A stretch of DNA of 64,000 nt from Callorhinus ursinus (GCF_003265705.1 NW_020312968.1:8693834-8757833); one strand, 5' to 3'; counted from the stretch's first letter, positions 1 through 11,465 are shown. Made by a program: numbers and translations. Notes: generated from the letters alone by a model not told the origin.

Positions 1-420
1 TTGTAAGCATCTCTTATCTTCAACAGTTACCAGTTCAAGGCCAATTTTATTTCATCTCTTGCCTCCCCTCCTTTGCCATACACTTAACCCCCACCCTGAC
101 CCTTTGGGTTATTTTGAAACAAATTTCAGACATTATATCATTTCATCTGTAAATACTTCAGTACATATCTCTAAAAGATAAGAAGATAAGAACTTTAAAA
201 AAAATCACAATGCCATTTAAAAAAATAATTTCTTAAGGTCATCAAATATCCAGTCACTGTCTTATTTCCCCCAATTGTCTCAGGTTTCGTTTGTCTGTTT
301 GTTTTATAGTTAGTTGGGTTTGTCCAAATCAGGATCCAAACAAGGTCTACACATAGCTTTGGTTGACACGGCTCTTAAATCTGTTTTGCTTTATGGCTTC
401 TCCCTCCCTCTGCCCACCAC
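1..420 (-). mobile_element. Ancient L1M 3' UTR fragment, antisense
   Basis: The stretch with TTTGAAACAAATTTCAGAC, ATCAAATATCCAGTCA and AGGATCCAAACAAGGTC matches, from memory of the family, the antisense 3' end of old mammalian L1M elements. It is diverged and has no open reading frame. The right boundary is uncertain. Subfamily was not determined. Confidence 0.6.
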
Positions 421-1955
421 TCCCCATCTACCATGCCCTGCACTAGGGGTACATTTTGAGACCATCTTTCCAAGCTGTAGTAAACATGCTGCTTTCTGAT
501 TTCTGGTAGTGACTCGTCTCTCCCAGTAAACAAATGGCAGCCTACTGGAGCCCCTCTTTAACGTTATCACTTTTTGAGGTATGCTTGAACTTGGGTCCAT
601 TTTCAAGGATCAAAATTTATCAAAGAAAGACACTCTGATTACTCACTGTACTGGAGGAGAGAGAAGTCAATTTCACACTACAGTTGATATCAAGTTTTTT
701 AAAAGTCACTATTGGGGCACGGTTCTCGAATGTCAATAAGTATTTTGCTCCGTTGACACTGCCCTTGGTATCTCTTTTAAATAATAAATAGGAAACGAGA
801 AAGCATTTCAACAGCAATTACACATCAGCTACATCATGGTGACCGTGGCCCTCCTTCCTAACCCTCCTTCGGTATTTTTTTTTATCTTTTGTTTTTGTTT
901 TTTTTTTTTTCTTATTTTCTCTCTAGGAAGTGGGATAAAACTAATAGCTTCACAGGAAAATTCTCCCTGAGGCCTTTTCCCAAGTACTTCCCCAGCTGAG
1001 GCATCTCTGGGGAGGGTCGGTGTGAAGTGAAAACACAGGCAGTAACTGATATCTGTGAATTTATTTAGGTCATCATGATGCTATTAACTGTGGGGTTTTG
1101 ACAGGATTGCTGTGAAATCTCCTCCCAAGACTGGCGTCACTTAGGACCCAGGAGGAAGCACATTCTAGGGCCCTGTTTACTTTTCAGCCCTGCCCCCTAC
1201 CTTGGGCTTGCACTTCACCTCTGCACTTAACACCTGACCAGACAGAGTTGGGAAGGGGCGGAGGGGGTGCCCTCCACTTGGAGGTGTGAGCCTCATTACT
1301 GCTTTTCCTATGGTGCCTGCCTGGGATTTGTCTGGCATTGGAACACGCAAGGGTTCAAAGCAGATGGCACCTTTTCATGACTTGAGTCAATTAAGGAGAG
1401 AGTCCAAGCCCAAGCTGGCCTGGAAGGCCCAGCTGCCAGAAGGGCCTTGGAGAAGCAGCTGGACTAAAACTAGTAATTACCACCAGGAGCAATTTATGAA
1501 AATGTCAAGGCCAGCACAAACATGCTGACCCTCGTAAACCTTGAGGTGAACTTGGAGAAGTTGGCCCCCACCCTGCCTTCAGGATGGCAAAGGGAGAAGG
1601 AGGCTGATGGCTCCTTGCCAATTGGCGGGTCTTTCCAAATCCCCCTCATGCCTGGCTCCATTGTCCGAGCACCTCTCCTGAGGTAGCTCACCGCAGTGGA
1701 TCAAACATCTGGGCCATCCACTTTTTCCTCGAGGTAGACCCTCTTTCCACACACAACTCCCTCCCATGATGAATGGAAGTGTAGCTACCAGAATGGGCTA
1801 AAGGGCTAAAGCCTGTGAGCCTAAAGGCCAAGCCCCTCTCCCCTGTGTGTACCTCTTGCCCTTCACACCTCCAACCTGCTCTCCGTTCCCAAAGGCACCA
1901 TGCTCTTACACACCTTCTTGTCTTTGCTAATTTTGTCTCCTCTGCCTAGAAGCCT
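421..1955. other. Intergenic, nothing recognised
   Basis: No repeat or gene was recognised here. Short frames of 60-80 codons occur on both strands but lack codon bias, splice context or family motifs. A T-rich run lies near 887-911. Confidence 0.5.
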
Positions 1956-1959
1956 GTCT

Positions 1960-2235
1960 ACTCCCTTCTTCTAGCAAAGTCCTACTCAGATGTCACCTCC
2001 TCTGCCTTTCTCTCCTGCTTCCTGAGACCCTGTAAGCTCTGCCCCCCCCCCCCCCCCCGCTGTGTTGTCACTGTTGGAAAGACACATGGTATCTCTTCCT
2101 CTGGACAACTTCTTTACCAGATTATAAACACCTAAAGAAGGGACCGTGCCCTGTTTATCTTTGAATTCCTAAAGCCTTGCTCAGTTTCTGAGCCATAGAA
2201 GGTACTCAATAAATGTCCCTTCACTGAATTTAATT
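1960..2235 (+). repeat. L2 LINE 3' end
   Basis: The order CAGATGTCACCTCCTC, then a segment on quantity and use ending in GGTACTCAATAAATG, is the usual 3' end of mammalian L2. It contains a C17 run at about 2042-2058. This is an old, immobile fragment. Confidence 0.65.
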
Positions 2236-2925
2236 GACCCTAACAACAGCCCAATAAAACTTATTACTTGGCTCCTCGGCATTGGCTCTCTTGCCAAAAC
2301 TGTTCGCTTTTGGTTCCTTTCCAGTCGGTGGTGAACACTTGATCATTTCTGGCCCGCGAGATGCAGCTCCTCATGCAGCCTTGCCTTGCTGAGCCTCCTG
2401 TCGTGGGCCAGGCTGGAGCCTGAGCAGCCAACACCCGCACCAACTATAATAACCGCTACATGTCTCCCCTACCAACAGCGGCCAAGACTCAGGGCAAGGT
2501 GAGCGTGGCCACTGGAAAACACTCGGTCTTTGCCAGTTGATGGAGCCTTCTTTGGTCCCCTTCTGAAGTAGCAGGCAGCAGGTAGAATTACCCTTCCCTG
2601 GAACAGAGATGTCTGGTAGGATACGTCCCTCCCTCCCAACCAAACCACCTTTTCTTCCACATGCCTTTGCAATCTAGACGTCTGTCTCTCTTCCCTAGAT
2701 CTCACCTTCTTGGGGTTGCTTTTCCAGCCTAAGAGGGCAAAGAATCATCTTGGAATGCTCTGAGTCCTGTGGGCAGTCGCACTGCTCTGGGGGGTGAGGG
2801 AAGACTGAAAACAGGTTCAACGCAACAAGCACTGGGTCCATAAGGCATTCTATTGAAAAATTAAAATAATGGAGAACATTTAGAATTGCAGCATGTCCGC
2901 ATCAAAAAGGGCAGTAGGTAAGTGC
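2236..2925. other. Intergenic, nothing recognised
   Basis: No repeat family or gene is recognised. Overlapping minus-strand frames of 78 and 90 codons have no recognisable domain. Confidence 0.45.
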
Positions 2926-2929
2926 CCAG

Positions 2930-3025
2930 GTGTCGTAGAAGCAACTTAGAGATCAATAAGCCCACACTCCCATGTTACAGACAGGAAACTGAGGCCAGGG
3001 GATGGGGTGTGGCTTGCCCAAGGTC
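2930..3025 (+). repeat. MIR SINE fragment
   Basis: CAGGAAACTGAGGCCAGG followed by CAAGGTCACACAGCTGG is the conserved core and 3' part of a MIR element. Confidence 0.7.
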
Positions 3026-3265
3026 ACACAGCTGGCTCACACCGAGCCTGCTCCAGAAGGGGCTTTTTCCAGCTTCCATATGTAAGCTCAAGGACTTACT
3101 GGTAAAAATGGAGCCCAGGGGTTCCCAGCACCTCCTCCCCGCTCAATTGCTTTGAAGGGGGTTGCTTTTCTCATCTGTGGCCTATTTATTTGAAGTGTTC
3201 ATCTATCCGCTCAGCAGCTGCAGAGCGTGCGTCCTGCCCCATGCACTGGACATGGTTCCACGTAA

Positions 3266-3345
3266 GCCACGGTTTCTAAACCTGCACCAGACTACCTGGA
3301 ACGATTTTTTTTAAATACAGAATCCTGGTCCTCATATTGGTGTTT
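3266..3345 (+). repeat. Possible MER5-type DNA transposon fragment
   Basis: GGTTTCTAAACCTGCACCAG with AAATACAGAATCCTGG resembles one half of a MER5-like hAT non-autonomous element. It is short and diverged. Confidence 0.35.
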
Positions 3346-3476
3346 TCCATTTCAGGAGGATGGGCCTCAGAAAGCTGTAGTCTTGAACTCCTTCACGAGT
3401 TCTCCTATAAGGCAAAATCTCAGGACCATTAAGCCAACTGCCCTTTCTAGGTCCTTCCTAACCTGGATATTCTGTG

Positions 3477-3741
3477 CATGGGAGAAGTCACAAACCTTTT
3501 CAACTATAAATACCAGACTCAAGAAGCTGGAAACCAAGAGCTGGCTGAAGACAATTGCTCAGTGATCCAAAGGAAGGTTCCTATAATCATTGCAGACCCC
3601 TAGGAGAACACTTTTATTTGCTTTCTACACTGTCTTCACCCCAACTCCTGCTCATCTCTGAGCTGCCGGAAACACAGACTTATTTAATAGAATGCCTAAG
3701 AAAGCCTTGAATAAAATTTAAGTTAGATGTATGGGATTTCA
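3477..3741 (+). repeat. Local duplicated segment, copy A
   Basis: This 265-bp segment is repeated in direct orientation at 4406-4672. The two copies align almost end to end, sharing CAACTATAAA, AAGAAGCTGGAAACCAAGAG and a shared end ATGTATGGGATTTCA. They differ by scattered substitutions, an 11-bp gap and a gap of about 13 bp. Neither copy is coding. Confidence 0.85.
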
Positions 3742-4405
3742 CTCCCTCACCTCTGATTCACTGGCAATCCATCATTCCTAATTTAAAAAAAAAAAAAAAG
3801 ATACAGTCAGACGTATGGGTGTGTTATCTAGACTCCCAGCAAGAAAACAGGCATCCAGAGAGAATGTGAAAGTCACTCAAGGTCACCAACAGACTGCCTC
3901 CATCCATAGGGGAGCCCAGGACTTTTAACTCACTGACCACGAGGTGATGCTGTCCTATGGAATAAAGCAGCAGAAAGGAGACCTGTGACCCTGAATGACT
4001 CAGCCATTGCCCTGCAAGGTGAAGGTCGATTAATGCCTATGCACCATCTCTTCACCCATGACATGAGAGCGATAATGTTTGCCTCCATTTCAGGTGACAG
4101 AGCTGCTTAGAAAACACCGCAAGTATAAAAGTGTTAAGAGAAGACACGCTGCCTTTTCAAAATAACTCAGACATGATATTCCCCTTTAAGTGGTTGTGTT
4201 GAGTAAAATTTCCATCGAGATCCATACTACCGTGTGGATATAACTTGGGCTGAATGGGTGGCCTCAATCAGTGTGGCCAGTTCCATTTATAATTTATTGA
4301 AATCAGCCTAACGCCAAGATACAACTTTCTCAGGTCATTGATTTCTCTTAGTCTCCAGTCAAATCCAAAACCCTGTTATAGACCTTGCAGCATGGAAGGT
4401 GCCTC
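3742..4405. other. Spacer between the duplicated segments
   Basis: Contains an A15 run near 3786-3800 but no recognised gene or repeat. It is the unduplicated DNA between copies A and B. Confidence 0.5.
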
Positions 4406-4672
4406 CATGGGAGAAGTCACAAACATTTTCAACTATAAACACCAGACTCAAGAAGCTGGAAACCAAGAGCTGGCTGGAGACAATTGAGGAAGGTTCCTAT
4501 AATCATTGCAGATCCCTTGGAGAACACTTACGCTCTCTCTCTACACTGTCTTCGCCCCAACTCCTGCTAATCTCTGAGCTGTCGGAAACACAGACTTGTT
4601 TAATAGAATGCCTTAGAACTGAGAGCTTAAGAAAATCTTGAATAAAATTTAAGGTAGATGTATGGGATTTCA
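4406..4672 (+). repeat. Local duplicated segment, copy B
   Basis: Direct repeat of 3477-3741, offset by 929 bp. Copy B lacks an 11-bp stretch present in A after GACAATTG and carries extra bases near its 3' end. Confidence 0.85.
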
Positions 4673-5256
4673 ATGGCCACCATCTCCTGAGATTTAAGAT
4701 CTGATGATGCTGAAATTGTTTTTGCAATTTATTATGTTCTTCCACTTCTGTGCACGTAATGCTCACGCTCAGAGGTCCCTACAGTTTCTCCATTGGTCTG
4801 TGGAACAAAAAGCTCTCGCTGATCTTCACATACATTAGTGGGAAGCTTCAGAGAGGATAAGTATGCAGAAATACAGGGGAAAGAAAGAGAGATTGGAACA
4901 AATGGAGCACTGGTACAGGGCAGAGAGAGCAAAATGGACACACCGTGAAACTATAAAGTCATGTATGGAAACCAGAGAAGAAAATGCAAAACCTGGGGAG
5001 GAGGAAGAGGAAGAGAGGAGAGAATAAGGTACCTACATTTCAAGGAATGCATACGCCAGGTAGGTGGTAAATGCAAGACACAGTTCTCTATTCCAGGTTG
5101 TTTTAAGTTGAGGCAGTAGGAGTAGAGGTGAAGCGTGACAGTTTTGCTGGGTGTGAGGAGGAGGAAAGTCACGCCTGCTGTGTGCTAACTGCCCAACGCA
5201 ACCCTGGACCAAGGAAGCTGCAGTCATCCAGGCCAACCTGACAGACTAGAATCAAT
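4673..5256. other. Intergenic, nothing recognised
   Basis: Purine-rich on the + strand around 4960-5030. No gene or repeat was identified. Confidence 0.45.
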
Positions 5257-5553
5257 ATGGTGGCACAGCTGGTTTCCAAGTCCACACAGAGTACAGGCCA
5301 TGGTGTCACCTTGCGGAAGAAGAGAGAATTCCCAGTGGTCAAAACAAATGAGGATCTTTCCACAGAGTGGACTGGACACTTGAAGAGACTCCATGCTCAA
5401 GTTTGCCACCCAGAACAGATGAAGGCCTTCCGGGCTGGTGTGCAGAGGAAGGTCCTGAGGGTGAGAAAATTAGACCATATGCTTGGGCTCTTTGCAAAGC
5501 CAAGGTCTCCAGGAGAGATCATTTTGTCATTACACATAGCATATACTGAATGA
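5257..5553 (+). CDS. Unidentified 98-codon ORF, possible retrocopy remnant
   Basis: The frame starts with ATG, encodes a basic 98-residue peptide (beginning MVAQLVSKSTQ, containing VVKTNEDLSTEWTGHLKRLH) and ends seven bases before an AATAAA at 5557-5562. A short intronless frame with an adjacent poly(A) signal would fit a processed gene copy. However, no long A-tract follows, no target-site duplication was found, and I do not recognise the protein. It may be an accidental frame. Function unknown. Confidence 0.2.
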   Translation: MVAQLVSKSTQSTGHGVTLRKKREFPVVKTNEDLSTEWTGHLKRLHAQVCHPEQMKAFRAGVQRKVLRVRKLDHMLGLFAKPRSPGEIILSLHIAYTE

Positions 5554-5562
5554 TCAATAAAG

Positions 5563-6263
5563 TGTAGCTAGCATTCTTCCAGAGTATTGCTTTCTGCACT
5601 GCCTTCTGCTTGGGTTTCTCATCAGCTCTGCTATCATTGTGTGCTCCCCCGTGTTCTCAGGCTTGTCTCACACAATAAGGGTTTCTTCTGACCATACCAG
5701 AGGGCCTTACCATGCATCCATCCATTCGTTCATCCTTCATGCATCTTTCTTTTATGCATTAGCAACTTTTCACTGTAACACCTCTTGAAAGTCATACCAC
5801 TTGTGACTTCCTTCTCATATATATGTATAACAACTCTTCTACTCAAAAACTCACTAAATAATGAACAAGTACTATTTCTTCATCAGGGTTTCAAACAAAG
5901 ACCACTCACCAATTTTCTTGACACAACACTTTATTGCGGGGAATATTACTTGGAACAAATTTGAATTGTAAGCCATGTTGGTATGAGCCCAAAACATTTT
6001 GTTGTATGTACATATGCCCCATGAGAGGACTGAGGAAGGGCAGCATCTATGACTCTGTGTCCTGTCATGTGCACACACTATTTCCATGTGTTTCCATGCA
6101 CACACGTTTAACGTTTATTTTACCCTGGAAATATTTTTCTGGGCCATAATTTTATTTTTAACCCCGTGTGAATGCAGAAGTCACCAAAAGTTTATTTAAA
6201 AAAAGTAAGTACAAGAAAGTTTTAGTACATTGGTTTTCTGTAGAAACTGTATTGATTAAAATT
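5563..6263. other. Intergenic, nothing recognised
   Basis: AT-rich DNA with a short CATC/CATT-rich patch near 5712-5760. No gene or repeat family was identified. Confidence 0.45.
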
Positions 6264-6277
6264 CCAAATTGTGCTTA

Positions 6278-6489
6278 TTTTTTATTTTTTTATTTTTTAA
6301 AATATTTTATTTTACTTATTTGACAGAGAGAGACACAGCGAGAGAGGGAACACAAACAGGGGGAATGGGAGAGGGAGAAGCAGGCTTCCCACCGAGCAGG
6401 GAGCCCGATACAGGGCTTGATCCCAGGACCCTGGGATCATGACCTGAGCCGAAGACAGACGTTTAATGACTGAGCCACCCAGGGGCCCC
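6278..6489 (-). mobile_element. Can-SINE, full length, antisense
   Basis: Reads antisense: AT-rich tail, GAGAGAGA tract, GGGAGAAGCAGGC, then ATGACCTGAGCCGAAGAC and head TGAGCCACCCAGG. It lies directly beside a second, shorter SINE. The flanking 14-bp repeat CCAAATTGTGCTTA occurs at 6264-6277 and 6603-6616. Confidence 0.92.
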
Positions 6490-6494
6490 TGTGC

Positions 6495-6602
6495 TTTTTT
6501 TTTGTTAGTTAAGTAATCTCTACACCCAACGTGGAGCTCAAACTCAAGACCCCAAGATCAAGAGTCACGTGCTCTACCGACTGAGCCCCCCGCCCAGGTG
6601 CC
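6495..6602 (-). mobile_element. Can-SINE, short form, antisense
   Basis: A short variant made only of the tRNA-like head and the segment AAGTAATCTCTACACCCAA, with an oligo-T on the left. It has no CT-rich middle. The right-hand TSD (6603-6616) abuts its head. Confidence 0.88.
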
Positions 6603-6797
6603 CCAAATTGTGCTTAGTCTTTAATTTGTTGCCATTGTTCAATTGATACATTGTTCTACCGGTGAAAATTGTTTGGCATTTCAGGATGGGATATAACAGT
6701 TCTTCCCACTAAAATGAATAGAGGTTTGTTTGTTTTCCACATAACAGCTTTTCACTTAGTAGCAGAATTTTTAGTCCATTTTAAAGTCACTTAGTGG

Positions 6798-7008
6798 GGG
6801 GCACCTGGGTGGCTCAGTTGGTTGGGCGACTGCCTTCGGCTCAGGTCATGATCCTGGAGTCCCGGGATCGAGTCCTGCATCGGGCTCCCTGCTCAGCTGG
6901 GAGTCTGCTTCTCTCTCTGACCTTCCCCCCTCTCATGGTCTCTCTCTCTCTCTCTCATTCTCTCTCTCAAATAAATAAATAAAATCTAAAAAAAATAAAA
7001 TAAAAAAT
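6798..7008 (+). mobile_element. Can-SINE, full length
   Basis: Head CACCTGGGTGGCTCAGTTGG, body CTTCGGCTCAGGTCATGATC, CT-rich tract and ATAAATAAATAAAATC tail. The target-site duplication AAAGTCACTTAGTGG (6783-6797) recurs with one change at 7009-7023. Confidence 0.95.
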
Positions 7009-7023
7009 AAAGTCACTTCGTGG

Positions 7024-7435
7024 AAGATGAGTATACTATGTTCAGGGCACCAAAGGAGGCACTAGAAAGCCAAAGATGAATTGAACCCTGATCCTGCCTC
7101 CAGCTCGTAATCCAATAAGAGACACTGATGGGTAAATGGACAACTTAGCAGTAGCAGTGAGATGAACGCTCTAGAGAAGGTGCAGGGAGTTTAGCGCAAC
7201 CAGGAGAGGGGGAGTTCTCAGTGGACATGTGATTTCAAGGTTGGAGACTGTTCAGGGCTTTTGCTTCATCCTTCCTCTTTGAGCAAAGCAAAGGTACTTG
7301 TATCTTATCCCCTTAGTAATTTGCAAGTTTGCTTGTTAATCTGTAATGAAGTAATTCAAGGTGAGGAGTCCTCCAGCTGTCTGCTGGACAGCTCCATGGA
7401 CACCTCGAACTCACTCTGTAGACAGAGAGGTATTC
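7024..7435. other. Intergenic, nothing recognised
   Basis: No gene or repeat identified between the SINE and the L2 fragment. Confidence 0.45.
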
Positions 7436-7439
7436 CTAA

Positions 7440-7600
7440 AATACAAGTCTCCTTCCAGGCTAAAGCCCTGAAGGGCTTGCTGTTGCCCTTAGGATCAAGG
7501 ACCTATGGATATTCAAAGCCCGTGAAGAAGTGACTCATGCCTTCTTTCCCAGTGGAGCCTCCCCATGCTGAACTTCTTTCAGTTTCTTCCCCCCCATTTT

Positions 7601-7639
<39 letters not shown>

Positions 7640-8378
7640 TTTGATGTGTTCCATGATTCATTGTTTGCATATAACACCCAGGGCTCCATGCAGAACGTGC
7701 CCTCTTTAATACCCATCACCAGGCTAACCCAACCCCCCACCCCCCTCCCCTCTAGAACCCTCAGTTTGTTTCTCAGAGTCCATCGTCTCTCATGGTTCAT
7801 CCCCCCTCAGATTCCCCCCTTCATGTTTCCCTTCCTACTATCTTCTTTTTCTTTTTTTTTTTCCTCTTTAACATATAATGTATTGTTTCAGAGGCACAGG
7901 TCTGTGATTCATCGGTCTTGCACAGTTCACAGCACTCACCATAGCACATACCCTCCCCAGTGTCCATCACCCAGTCGCCCCAACCCTCCCACCCCCCACC
8001 ACTTCTTTCAGTTTCTTGTAGGAGCTTAATCTCTCACCTCTGGACTTTGTGCTTGCTATTCCCTTTCCTAGAACATCCTTTTAGCCATTGACCCTCCTTC
8101 CTACCTAACTCCCCCTCAGCTTTGTTCTCTGTCTCTCCCTGATGCTCTAAGAGGATGAGGGACCCCTGTTATATTTTCTTTCATAGCACCCTTTAATTCC
8201 CCTGACCTAGCGCTAATCACACTGTATTTCAACTGATTAGTTTCCTCCCCTTGTGGGCTGTAGGACTGAGAAGGCAGGAGTCCTGGGTGTCCTGGTCAGT
8301 ATTACATCCCTACTACCAATCCAGTGCTGGCATATAGTGGAGGCCCAATCTGCTGAAGAATGAATGAATGAATGAACT
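7440..8378 (+). repeat. L2 LINE 3' end, split by a young L1
   Basis: The two flanks (about 7440-7588 and 8018-8378) form one L2-like 3' end, ending in a GGCATATAGTGG-type motif and a GAATGAATGAATGAAC tail. The L1 at 7589-8000 was inserted within it. Confidence 0.6.
7589..8000 (-). mobile_element. Young carnivore L1, 5'-truncated, antisense
   Basis: From left to right: a TTTA-repeat (the element's AT-rich tail, about 7598-7642) and the antisense L1 3' UTR, including CATATAACACCCAGGGCTCC, CCATAGCACATACCCTCC and a C-rich end. Only about 0.4 kb of 3' end is present. A perfect 17-bp target-site duplication, ACTTCTTTCAGTTTCTT, flanks it at 7572-7588 and 8001-8017, so insertion is recent on a mammalian scale. 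It carries no ORF1 or ORF2. Confidence 0.95.
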
Positions 8379-8514
8379 GCTTCCTTCATGAGTAACTGCA
8401 GCAAGTTACCTAGAGGCCTTAACTCAGGAAATAGGTCGTTAAGGACATTTTCGACAATGGTGGTAGGCATAGGGTAGGTGTATCTGAAAGGGCCTTATCC
8501 CAAAGTGGGCTCTT

Positions 8515-8703
8515 TTTTTTTTTTTTTAAGATTTTATTTATTCATTTGAGACACAGAGATAAAGAGAGAGAGAGAGAGAGAGAGAGCATAAGCAGGGGGA
8601 GAGACAGAGAGAGAGGGAGAAGCAGGCTCCATCCCAGAACTCTGGGATCACAACCTGAGCCGAAGGCAGCCGCTTAAGCATCTGAGCCACCCAGGCGCCC
8701 CCC
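8515..8703 (-). mobile_element. Can-SINE, antisense, internally deleted
   Basis: T16-like tail, GA repeat and head GAGCCACCCAGGCGCCCC. It lacks the usual CTGAGCAGGGAGCCC segment. A TSD-like AGTGGGCTCTT occurs at 8504-8514 and 8706-8716. Confidence 0.92.
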
Positions 8704-8716
8704 AGAGTGGGCTCTT

Positions 8717-9290
8717 CTTGATCCCTAAAGGGCTGGAACACAGGTCTGGGCTCCCTATGAGGTTCCTCTTCTTCCTCTCAGGGTCACCCCCCCACCTCCC
8801 CAGGGACAGGGCCACACTCTGATCCTTGTTGTAATGTAACTACCCTCCCCAAATCTGAAGACCCGTCTCTGAATAGCTTCCCCATTCCCTTTCTGTTGGT
8901 GGGTTCTTCAGAGCCAATGTGAGCACTGCTGTCTGCTTCCACAAGCAGGTCTAGAAACCCGATCCCCAAGTGCTGCTGAGTGACCCACCATTTCCTCTGC
9001 ACCAGTAAGTTATAGAAAGAACAATAAAAGATAAATTTAAGGATAGACCAGCTATACAAAAACAAAGCAATAATACATGAGTTTTGTGACAACAGATACA
9101 CTCACCAGTCAGATCCATTTCCTCCTTTGGGGGGGGGGGGCGGGGAATGACACATTGGACCACAGGGAGGGTTTCTAATCAGACCCCCTGAGTTGGAAGA
9201 GCGGAGGACCAATTTGTTGACTTCTCTGCTCTTGTTTTTGCTACTGCTGGAGACTGTTGAGGGGAACTCTTGCAAACTTCCTTATCAACA
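8717..9290. other. Intergenic, nothing recognised
   Basis: Contains a G12 run at about 9128-9140. No gene or repeat family identified. Confidence 0.45.
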
Positions 9291-9295
9291 CCATA

Positions 9296-10055
9296 ACGAA
9301 TTTGTGGTTTCCCAGGCAACTCCCTACGTTGGCAAGTAACTCAAACTGGCATAAACTTTGTGAAGAGCAACTTGGCAAAATGTAGCAGCCCTGGTATTTT
9401 CCTCTCAGCTCCATTCTTGTCCCTCTGTGCTCTGCTCAGTAGGACCAATCACATAATTTGCAAGGCCAGTGCAAAACAAAAATGCAAGGCCCCTTGCTCA
9501 GAAAGTATTTCGCATTTCAAAACAGGGACAGCAGGGGGCTTCTCTAAGGACGGGGCTCCTTACAACTGCACAGATCCAATGTCCTTGATTCTGGCCCTGC
9601 TGTTCTGTCTCAGTTGGAGCTGGATGCTGCAAATGACTTTTCCAGATTTCTTTGCCATCTTGCTTCTGCTTAAGTTCAGTCAATGGGAGGCACGAGCGAG
9701 ATGAGAGGGGCCCCTGGAAGGCACGAAGGAAGAAGGCATTTGTATACTTCTCTGCGTCCACCTATCCACTGACCAGCTATTCAATTTCTAAGGATTTACA
9801 CTAAGGGTATAATCGAGGAGTTGGAGAAGATCTAGCCAAAATACTGTTCATTACAGTGTTTTCTGTAATAGCAGGACACTGGAAATAACCTAATTCCTAA
9901 ATATCCAACAGTGCACCCAATAACAAGAATAAGATAAGAAAGGCAAATACTAATGGAACAGAATATAATATAAAAACCCAGAAATGTACTCAAAAATGAA
10001 CAGAAATTTAGTATATGGCTAAAGCGGTATCTCAAATCAATACATAGCAAGGATG
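9296..10055 (+). repeat. Old L1M 3'-end fragments with an unassigned insert
   Basis: 9305-9385 and about 9770-10055 read like an L1M 3' end (AACTTTGTGAAGAGCAAC; ATAGCAGGACACTGGAAATA). Between them, 9395-9770 is an unassigned stretch that I could not name. Family assignment is by memory of consensus wording only. Confidence 0.45.
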
Positions 10056-11465
10056 CTACAAGAAAGGCAGTTACAGACCAATATCCCTCATGAACATAAT
10101 ATAAAATACCTTAACCAAGTATTAGCAAATAGAATCAAGTAATATATAAAAAGGATAATAAGTCATGACCAAGTAGGGTTTACTCCAGAAATGCAAGCTT
10201 GACTTCAGGGTCAAAAATAAATTAATGTAATTCACTACATTAACAGAATAAAGACAAAAAAAAAAAAGCATACGATCATCCCCATAGATGTAGAAAAAGC
10301 ACTTGTCAAAATTTATGATAAAAACCCTCACCAAACTAGGAATAGAAGGGTACTTTCTAAATGTGATAAAGGGCATCTACAACCTACAGCTAACATCATA
10401 CTTAATGGTTACGGTTTCCTAGGCAACTCCAAGCACGGCAGAGCAGTTCAAATTGGTATCAACTTTGTGGAGAGTAATTTGGCAATGCAAGCCAGGCCAT
10501 CATTTACCGATTAGCTCACGTGTAAGATCAAGAACAAGGCAAAGATGCCCACTCTCCCTACTTTAGCTAACATTTTGCTAGACGCTTTGGTAAGTACAAT
10601 GAGGTTAAAAAAAAAGGAAGAAAAGGCATATTTTGAGATGACAAGACTGTAACATGTTAAAAAAATAAAATCAACACATGGGACTAGAACAACTGAATAT
10701 CACTTAGAAAAAAATTAAAACGGGGTATATGCTTCACATATGACACCAGAAAAAATCACTAAGATCATAAACACCTGAGAGGAAGCCATGAGACACTTAT
10801 TTCATAATAATATGGAAGGCATTTCTAATTATGAAATAACATCTAAAAGTACGGAAAACTGAAAAATACAACAGTAATATTAAAAACCCCTGCATGGCAC
10901 AAACAATAAGTAAAGTTAAAAAGCAAGTGACAGGTTGGGGAAAATATTTGTGATCCGTACTCACAGATAGAAGGCTAATGTCCTAATATAGAAAGACTCT
11001 TTAGGGAGAAAGCTTATGGTTTTAAAGAAAAGGGGTAATAGCTATGGATAGAAAAAGAAATATCAAAAGCTCTCAATCACGTGAAAAGATACTCAACCCC
11101 ACCTATAATGAGAAGCTGAAAATTAAAAGCCCCCTGAAATATCATTTTTATCAATCACATTGGCAAAGATCAAACATGTTTTCAACCAACTTGTTGATGA
11201 GGATGTGGAATAACATGCACTTCTGTACACTGACTTGTACAAAGTGTGGGGAAAGCTGTTTGACAGCTCCCAAAATTACAAGTGCAGGTCTCTTTTAATC
11301 CGGCGTTTCATTTCAAGAACTTTATCCTACGGCTACATTGCCCCAATGTGAAAGAAGGTTATTTATGGTAATAATTCTTGAAATTCCAAAAGACTCAAAG
11401 TAACCTAAATGCTGAGCAGCAGGGGACTTGTTAAATAAATTAAGGTGCATTTATATCGGAATTCT

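Noticed and set aside
6798..7008. tRNA-like sequence at Can-SINE heads
   Set aside because: The SINE head derives from a tRNA and keeps polymerase III box-like sequence, but does not form a functional tRNA gene.
7565..8029. 154-codon + strand frame rich in Pro/Ser/Phe
   Set aside because: It is a translation of the antisense 3' UTR of the young L1 and its TTTA tail.
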